IMG/VR virus record: IMGVR_UViG_3300032116_000449
Coordinates: 1-42,240 of that record
Strand: one strand, 5' to 3'
Length of the DNA: 42,240 bases
From: a virus
Below the pieces are notes generated by a model. The model saw nothing but the letters and a program-made list of their open reading frames with translations, did no database searches and had not been told where the DNA came from. Shown here one piece after another: positions 37,743 through 42,240 of the stretch (its first letter is position 1; each line of letters opens with the position of its first letter). A program made the translations under genes and the position numbers.

Positions 37743-38477
37743 TCACCGCACGCCGAGCAGTAACATCCGGTGCGGACTCCCCGACGCGAAATAGCGCGCC
37801 GGTTCCAGATCCGCCGATGACAGCCCCGTGATCACGCCGGTATTCCCCGCCGCCGAGTCGGGCACGTTCGTCGTGCCGTTCGCGCCCGGCAACCACCAGA
37901 CCGAAGGGCTGTTCTGATAGGTGCCGTTCCAGATCGCGTTCACGTCGCTGTCCGACAGCCGCGACGGGAACAGCGCATGGAACCCGATCCGCCCGCGCAC
38001 CCAGCGCGTCGTCGTCACCTTCGAGTTGCCCACCGTGACAGACCCCGCCGTCGTGCCGGCCGACCCGCTGCCGACCGTCTGCGTCGTGTAGGCCGAGGGC
38101 GCGGCGGGCTGCGTGGACTCATCGCCCAACCAGATCGACTGGTCCGCGTTCGCCCCCGCCGTGTCCCACCGGCAGACGAGGCACAGCCACTTGTTCAGGC
38201 CATACACGGTGTAGTTGGCGGCGTTCGCTTGTAGGAGAATCGATGTCGCGCCGCCGCCGCGCTCGCGCTCTGCGAGGAAGTAGTCACCGACCTGATCCGC
38301 ACGCCACGCCATCTCTAGGTAGCCCGTGCCGAGCCCGTCGCCGTCGTAGCTGTAGATGGTCTGGCGCGTGGTGTCCGACGACGACTGAAACCACGTCACC
38401 GTGGTCCCGGCCGTGGGCACGGAGAGGTTCGACGTGCTTTCGAACTTGTCGCCGTCCGCGTCGTAGAGCAGGCTCAT
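37743..38477 (-). CDS. LamG-like (concanavalin-type) beta protein
   Basis: 244 residues, beta-rich with the spacing of a jelly-roll lectin: SNLSVPTAGTTVTWFQSS (about 16-33), LCLVCRWDTAGANADQSIW (about 97-115) and RWVRGRIGFHALFP (about 158-171). Such domains in phages are usually tail or fibre parts that bind sugars on the host surface. It follows a second lectin-like gene directly. There is no signal peptide. The receptor-binding role is inferred from the fold impression. Confidence 0.6.
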   Translation of the reverse strand: MSLLYDADGDKFESTSNLSVPTAGTTVTWFQSSSDTTRQTIYSYDGDGLGTGYLEMAWRADQVGDYFLAERERGGGATSILLQANAANYTVYGLNKWLCLVCRWDTAGANADQSIWLGDESTQPAAPSAYTTQTVGSGSAGTTAGSVTVGNSKVTTTRWVRGRIGFHALFPSRLSDSDVNAIWNGTYQNSPSVWWLPGANGTTNVPDSAAGNTGVITGLSSADLEPARYFASGSPHRMLLLGVR

Positions 38478-39611
38478 TTACCGCGTCACCGTCGCCGTGC
38501 AGCCCCGCGAGTCCGTAATCACAAGGCGTGTGGGGTTGTGCTCGAATGTGGCGCTCTGGAGCGTCACCACGACGCCCGCCACGCTGAACGTGAATCGCCC
38601 GGAGCGCGTGCCTTCGGCGGAGCCCGGCCACGCCACGCCCGTCACCACGAGCGGCGCCACCACGCACTGGTCTGGCGGCGGAGGCGGAGGGGGAGGTGGA
38701 GGCGGCGGAGGCGGGGGCGTCACCACGCCGCCCTGCGTCATCGTGCCGTCACGCATCGAGCCCGAGCCGCCCGTGCCCGCGTCGGTGAAGATTTCGATCT
38801 CGTCCCAGTAGACGTGATTGAGCGCGTCGTGCTCCCAGCCGGGATTGTTCGACCACTGGCTCATGAACGTCGCCATGCTGCTGATGGCGAACGCGCCCGA
38901 CCACTCCCGCAGGAGCGTGTCATTCAGCCACAGCCGCACCAGCGTGGGTGACGTGTAGATGCGGAGGCGCGTCCAGCCGTCGCGGCACTGCGCCGCCGCC
39001 ACGCCGCCCCAATACGACGCGTGGTTGCTCACGCCCATCCAGATCGTGGCCGGGCTGTTCTCGAACTGGCACGAGACGATGATCTCGTTGGCCGAGCCGT
39101 AGCCCACGCGCATCAGCTTGGACCCCGCCCTGGCGTCCACGTTGGCATCCACGCGGAACCACGCAGAGATGAGGCGTTCCGACGTCATCGGCACCGACGC
39201 AAGCTCTAGCTCCCGTGTTTTGGCCGAGTCCTGCCAGCCGAGCGTGCCGTCCCACCCGCATTCGAGCGCCGAGCCGTTGCGATGCGGCACGCCGTCGCGG
39301 CTGGTCGTGGTCACGCGGCAGTCGGTCGTGGCCCCGCTGCTGCCGTCGCCGGGCTCGTAGAACACGCGGCCCTGCGCATAGCCCATCGCGGGCCACAGCG
39401 CGAGCACCAGCGCAGCGAATTGCAGTGCCGCCCGAGAGCTTCCGCTGCCCGCCGCTGAATTGCGACGGGGAACGGTCCCAGCCTCTGGTGACGGCACCGC
39501 AAACGAATGCGAGCAGCAGTTGCAGAACCACTGCTCGCCCTTGACGCGCTCGACGTGGCGCGCTGAATCACATTTTGGGCAGTCGATGAACGCGCTAGTT
39601 GGGTCGAACAT
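38478..39611 (-). CDS. Zinc ribbon + signal/anchor + lectin-like domain + polyproline fusion
   Basis: 377 residues from ATG 39611. Residues 11-33 are a zinc ribbon (Cys11, Cys14, Cys30, Cys33). About 61-80 is a hydrophobic segment ending GYAQ, like a signal peptide or anchor. About 85-275 is a beta-rich lectin-like domain (with FRVDANVDARAGSKLMRVGY). A run of 15 Pro (DNA 38673-38717) joins it to a small C-terminal beta domain. The combination of a cytoplasmic-type ribbon with an export segment is odd. A surface-binding role is likely for the body. Confidence 0.65.
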   Translation of the reverse strand: MFDPTSAFIDCPKCDSARHVERVKGEQWFCNCCSHSFAVPSPEAGTVPRRNSAAGSGSSRAALQFAALVLALWPAMGYAQGRVFYEPGDGSSGATTDCRVTTTSRDGVPHRNGSALECGWDGTLGWQDSAKTRELELASVPMTSERLISAWFRVDANVDARAGSKLMRVGYGSANEIIVSCQFENSPATIWMGVSNHASYWGGVAAAQCRDGWTRLRIYTSPTLVRLWLNDTLLREWSGAFAISSMATFMSQWSNNPGWEHDALNHVYWDEIEIFTDAGTGGSGSMRDGTMTQGGVVTPPPPPPPPPPPPPPPDQCVVAPLVVTGVAWPGSAEGTRSGRFTFSVAGVVVTLQSATFEHNPTRLVITDSRGCTATVTR

Positions 39612-39732
39612 CGGCCGCTTTCTCCTTGCGCTTCTTGACCGTTTCCAGACTCTGCTCCGCAATCTTCTCGAACAGCCACGGCACGACCTTCGCCGCGATC
39701 TTGCGCCACGGGATCTTGATGCGGAGCTTCAC
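39595..39732 (-). CDS. Small basic amphipathic protein
   Basis: 45 residues from a GTG at 39732 with an AAAGGAG site. The product (MKLRIKIPWRKIAAKVVPWL and on) is strongly basic and amphipathic, able to lie on a membrane or bind nucleic acid. It overlaps both neighbours slightly. Function unknown. Confidence 0.55.
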   Translation of the reverse strand: MKLRIKIPWRKIAAKVVPWLFEKIAEQSLETVKKRKEKAADVRPN

Positions 39733-39902
39733 GGCCGCTCCTTTGTGGGCACGTAGGCCGCACGAATCAGCAGCCCAGACGCCGCCGCCGCCTTCAGCAC
39801 GAGCTTGACGTTGAGCAAGTCCGACCACTGCTGCACCTCGGACTCAAAGCCGCCGATGATGCCGAGCAGACCAGCCAGCAAGAGCCAGTGTTCGCCGCGC
39901 AT
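39729..39902 (-). CDS. 57-residue hydrophobic protein
   Basis: ATG 39902 (sharing bases with the upstream stop, TAATG) starts MRGEHWLLLAGLLGIIGGFE and on. One membrane span (about 5-19) and a second hydrophobic helix (about 35-48) are visible. Its stop overlaps the next GTG. Holin-like size, but it is away from the endolysin; function unknown. Confidence 0.55.
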   Translation of the reverse strand: MRGEHWLLLAGLLGIIGGFESEVQQWSDLLNVKLVLKAAAASGLLIRAAYVPTKERP

Positions 39903-40093
39903 TAGTTGGCCTTGCCCTTTCGCGTGTCCGGCCCCGCGTCCACGACTTCGACCAGCTCGCCCAGCACTTCGAGCGGCTGCATCGGGTAGTCCATCGCCGC
40001 CGCCCGCGCCTCGTCGAGCGAATCAGCCGTCAGCGTCGGCCCCGCCCACTGCGTGCCGTCGATGTGCGTGTATTCCGTGAGAAAGTTCGGCAT
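39902..40093 (-). CDS. Small late protein, unknown
   Basis: 63 residues opening MPNFLTEYTHIDGTQWAGPT, with a helix (about 25-36, SLDEARAAAMDY) and a charged C-terminus. It is coupled to both neighbours. No family is recognised. Confidence 0.5.
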   Translation of the reverse strand: MPNFLTEYTHIDGTQWAGPTLTADSLDEARAAAMDYPMQPLEVLGELVEVVDAGPDTRKGKAN

Positions 40094-40803
40094 TACTTCG
40101 GCTCCAGCCGCACGCGACGGCCAAAGAAGCTCCCCTCGTAGGGCGGGAACGTGGGCGCGCTCGACGCGGGCAGGTTGGCGATCTGCTTCTTGATGTCGCT
40201 GGCGCGGATCGCCGCCTGCGTGGACTCATGCGCGGCCGTGGACGCCTCTGAGTGCGCCGCATCGACTGACGCACGCACAACCGCCAGTTCGGCCTTGATC
40301 TCACTGATCGCTGTCAGCAGCGCATCGAGCCGCTTCGTGATGGCCGAGAGATCCGGGGCCGGGGGCGTCGGAGGGGGCGCGGGAAGGGGGGTTCCGCCGC
40401 CGCCACTGCTCGAATCGCCCACCGGCACCGGCTTGACCCACGCCGCGTGCGGGCGCGGGGTCGCTGGTCCTGCGGGTCCCCACTGCGGAGTGGGATTGGG
40501 TCCACCTGCGCCGCCGATCACATCGAGCACCGTCACGGGCACATTGCCGCGTGTCGGGTCCACGTCACCGAGGGCCGAAAAGCCGTCGAAACAGATCGCG
40601 TCGTCCGAGATGTCGTCTGGATTGCCGCGCTTGCCCACAAGGCCGAACCGCGGATCGACCGTCGAGTGCAGCACCCACGCCAGACGACGAATGAAGGCTT
40701 CCGTCTCGGGACCGCCGCCGCTCGGACGGTGCGCGCTCCACCACTCCTGCGGGAACTTCGCCGCCAAGTCCTCGACGATGTGCTTACAATTCGGGATCGA
40801 CAT
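40093..40803 (-). CDS. Late protein with N-terminal globular part and Pro-rich linker
   Basis: 236 residues from ATG 40803 (TGATG with the previous stop). The N-terminal part (about 1-95) looks globular, with FPQEWWSAHR and VLHSTVDPRFGLVGKRG. A Pro/Gly-rich linker (about 95-150) follows, then a coiled-coil helix (about 155-205), a common layout for virion-associated or cell-wall-acting phage proteins. No catalytic motif is clear. The function is unknown. Confidence 0.55.
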   Translation of the reverse strand: MSIPNCKHIVEDLAAKFPQEWWSAHRPSGGGPETEAFIRRLAWVLHSTVDPRFGLVGKRGNPDDISDDAICFDGFSALGDVDPTRGNVPVTVLDVIGGAGGPNPTPQWGPAGPATPRPHAAWVKPVPVGDSSSGGGGTPLPAPPPTPPAPDLSAITKRLDALLTAISEIKAELAVVRASVDAAHSEASTAAHESTQAAIRASDIKKQIANLPASSAPTFPPYEGSFFGRRVRLEPK

Positions 40804-41642
40804 CACTTCACCCCAATCGACCGCTCCACGGCGGCGCGCAGCGGCAGGTTCTCCAGCCCGGTCATCCCTAGCACTGGCCGGTCTTTCCAGGTGAACGCCA
40901 TCATCGCGGCGTAGCGCGGACGCGCCAGCACCTGCGCATACGCCGCGATCATTGATTCCGTCAGCGGCGCGTAGCCTTCCTGCGCGAAATACTGCGGAAT
41001 CAGGATGAGCGGGTGCGTCGTGGACTGCTCGCTATACGCCAGCGGGCCGAGCACGAACGACTGGAAGTCGCCACCCTTCGGCGCATACGGGTCGAGCGCC
41101 ACATAGTCGGTATGCGCCGGGACGGGGCGGAAGCCCGCGCCGGGCGGTCCCGCAATCGTCGTGATCCAGATCACCGGCAGGCCGAGCACCGCCTTGGCGG
41201 CGGCGTGCTGCTTGCCGAGCCAGTCATGGATGATGGCGGTCCCGTCGAGGTTGTTCGGCACCAGCCCGTAGTGCGAGAAGGCCCCGTGCAGCCACTGCTC
41301 ATACCACTCCTCGCCCACGTTGAACGCGATCACGTAGGGGAGCAGGCCGGTCGCCGCCAGTCGCGCCTTGACACGCTCGGCGTGCGGGCCGATGGGCGTG
41401 GCAGGATGCTCGTGGTGGCCCATGCTGAGCACCCACAGGAAGCCCCGCGCCCGGCTCATCGCCGCTGCCTCACGGAAGCGGTCATCGGACACCGTATCCG
41501 TGATGGTGCCGAAGGACGCCCACGCGGGCGGATTGGTGCCGGGATCGAACAGCCCGACAGGCTTCTGCGCCTCGGCCACCCCAGCCAGAAGAAGGAGACT
41601 AACGCTTACCCCCGCAAGCGTGATACGCATGGCGCGAAGCAT
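40803..41642 (-). CDS. Secreted glycoside-hydrolase-like protein
   Basis: 279 residues from 41642, or 275 from the more typical signal start at 41630. The N-terminus is a signal peptide (LAGVSVSLLLLAGVAEAQ). The rest looks like a TIM-barrel hydrolase, with FLWVLSMGHHEHP (about 68-80), FNVGEEWYEQWLHG (about 106-119, with acidic residues) and YVALDPYAPKGGDF (about 180-193). A carbohydrate-active role in the envelope or outside the cell is likely but the substrate is unknown. The endolysin copy at 41606-42124 overlaps its start. Confidence 0.65.
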   Translation of the reverse strand: MLRAMRITLAGVSVSLLLLAGVAEAQKPVGLFDPGTNPPAWASFGTITDTVSDDRFREAAAMSRARGFLWVLSMGHHEHPATPIGPHAERVKARLAATGLLPYVIAFNVGEEWYEQWLHGAFSHYGLVPNNLDGTAIIHDWLGKQHAAAKAVLGLPVIWITTIAGPPGAGFRPVPAHTDYVALDPYAPKGGDFQSFVLGPLAYSEQSTTHPLILIPQYFAQEGYAPLTESMIAAYAQVLARPRYAAMMAFTWKDRPVLGMTGLENLPLRAAVERSIGVK

Positions 41643-42124
41643 AGCACAAAAGGCGCTAACCGCTTACCGCTTTCCATCATGACGGCCAGCCGCTCCGCTC
41701 TGGCCCCCACCTGGGACGCCCACAGGGACTCGCGCATCCCCTGCGCCGCCGCCGCGTAATCCCCGCGCCGTATCGCCGCAAGCGTGCGGACAAACCCGCG
41801 CAGCCGGGGCCAGCCGAGGTTGAAACACATATTCGCCAGCACGTGCCGCCGCACCGGGTCCAGCCGGTCCCACCACGGGATGCCCCGGTTCATATCGTCA
41901 ATGGCAATGTCGATGTCGTTCTGGAGCAGATACCGGATTTCGTCTGGCGACAGGCCGCGATCTTCGATGTTGCGCCCAATGCCGGCGGTCAGCTTGCCTT
42001 TCCATTTCGGCGTGCAGGCACACTCGCGCAGCGGCTTCCCGCAGCAGTCCCAATACGGGAACGGGCGTACGCCCTCGTCGCGCTCCAGGTCGGCCACGAG
42101 GTGCGCTCGGTCGGCGGCGGTCAT
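41606..42124 (-). CDS. GH24 endolysin, copy 2 (Cys-rich insert, stop lost)
   Basis: 172 residues. It has the same catalytic residues as copy 1 (Glu17, Asp26, Thr46), but 14 residues with four Cys (Cys27, Cys28, Cys35, Cys37) are inserted between Asp26 and Thr46. The codon that ends copy 1 is changed by a single base (c to a at 41658), so the frame runs on for 17 residues into the start of the secreted-protein gene. Outside this, 42-225 of copy 1 and its partner are identical. It looks like an allelic form of the lysis enzyme. Confidence 0.85.
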   Translation of the reverse strand: MTAADRAHLVADLERDEGVRPFPYWDCCGKPLRECACTPKWKGKLTAGIGRNIEDRGLSPDEIRYLLQNDIDIAIDDMNRGIPWWDRLDPVRRHVLANMCFNLGWPRLRGFVRTLAAIRRGDYAAAAQGMRESLWASQVGARAERLAVMMESGKRLAPFVLCFAPCVSRLRG

Positions 42125-42240
42125 CGACTGTCCAGCTTCCTGTCGATCTTGTCGAGCCGCCGCATGATCTCGTCGAAGTGATTGCTTTCGCGTTCGACGG
42201 CCACGCCAAGTTCCCGCTCCGTGGTTGTTCTCGCTGTGAA
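42121..42240 (-). CDS. Holin-like gene, 3' part only (window edge)
   Basis: The last 39 codons and stop of the holin-like gene, identical to 462-581. The gene is cut by the window end. It precedes endolysin copy 2 exactly as the full gene precedes copy 1. Confidence 0.85.
   Translation of the reverse strand, partial: FTARTTTERELGVAVERESNHFDEIMRRLDKIDRKLDSR

Overview
The window reads as a nearly complete genome of a short-tailed (podovirus-like) dsDNA phage from a GC-rich bacterial host. This rests on a terminase pair, portal, scaffold, capsid and connector, a nozzle-like protein and a run of ejection-type proteins. No sheath, tube or tape-measure gene is visible. The promoters that can be read are sigma70-like. 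No taxon can be fixed from sequence alone. No integrase, DNA polymerase, primase or replicative helicase was recognised.

The two ends overlap. Bases 1-581 correspond to 41618-42240 as diverged copies of the same segment (end of a holin-like gene, a GH24 endolysin, and the start of a secreted-protein gene). The last 127 bases are identical to 455-581. The simplest reading is a circular or terminally redundant genome of about 41.6 kb in which two endolysin alleles were both kept.

Layout. The late operon is on the minus strand and crosses the ends. It starts at TerS (20423) and runs leftward through small Cys-rich/HTH genes, TerL, portal, scaffold, capsid, connector, nozzle-like and ejection proteins, holin and endolysin. 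It re-enters at 42240 with secreted hydrolase-like and LamG-like proteins, tiny membrane and lipoproteins, an HTH-metallophosphoesterase, an HExxH protein and an Nmad1-like protein, ending at 35591. A tRNA-Thr(CGT) lies antisense within it. A plus-strand island (20591-22196) has its own promoters and terminators and carries four small genes, like a moron.

The early region is on the minus strand from a Cro-like gene (34355) to 22213. It holds tiny membrane proteins, two HNH nucleases, an SSB with an SSB-type tail, a DEDD exonuclease, a Dam-like methylase, a DUF1064 nuclease and many small Cys-rich proteins. A non-coding stretch (28048-28546) with repeats and paired GATC sites is a candidate origin. 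A divergent promoter pair at 25299-25366, apparently giving leaderless messages, starts a second early block. That block contains a mosaic gene (22767-24038) whose modules are joined by seven copies of one 18-bp linker. The immunity-like region (34355-35594) has a plus-strand HTH repressor, a second HTH protein and a small exported protein, diverging from the Cro-like gene.
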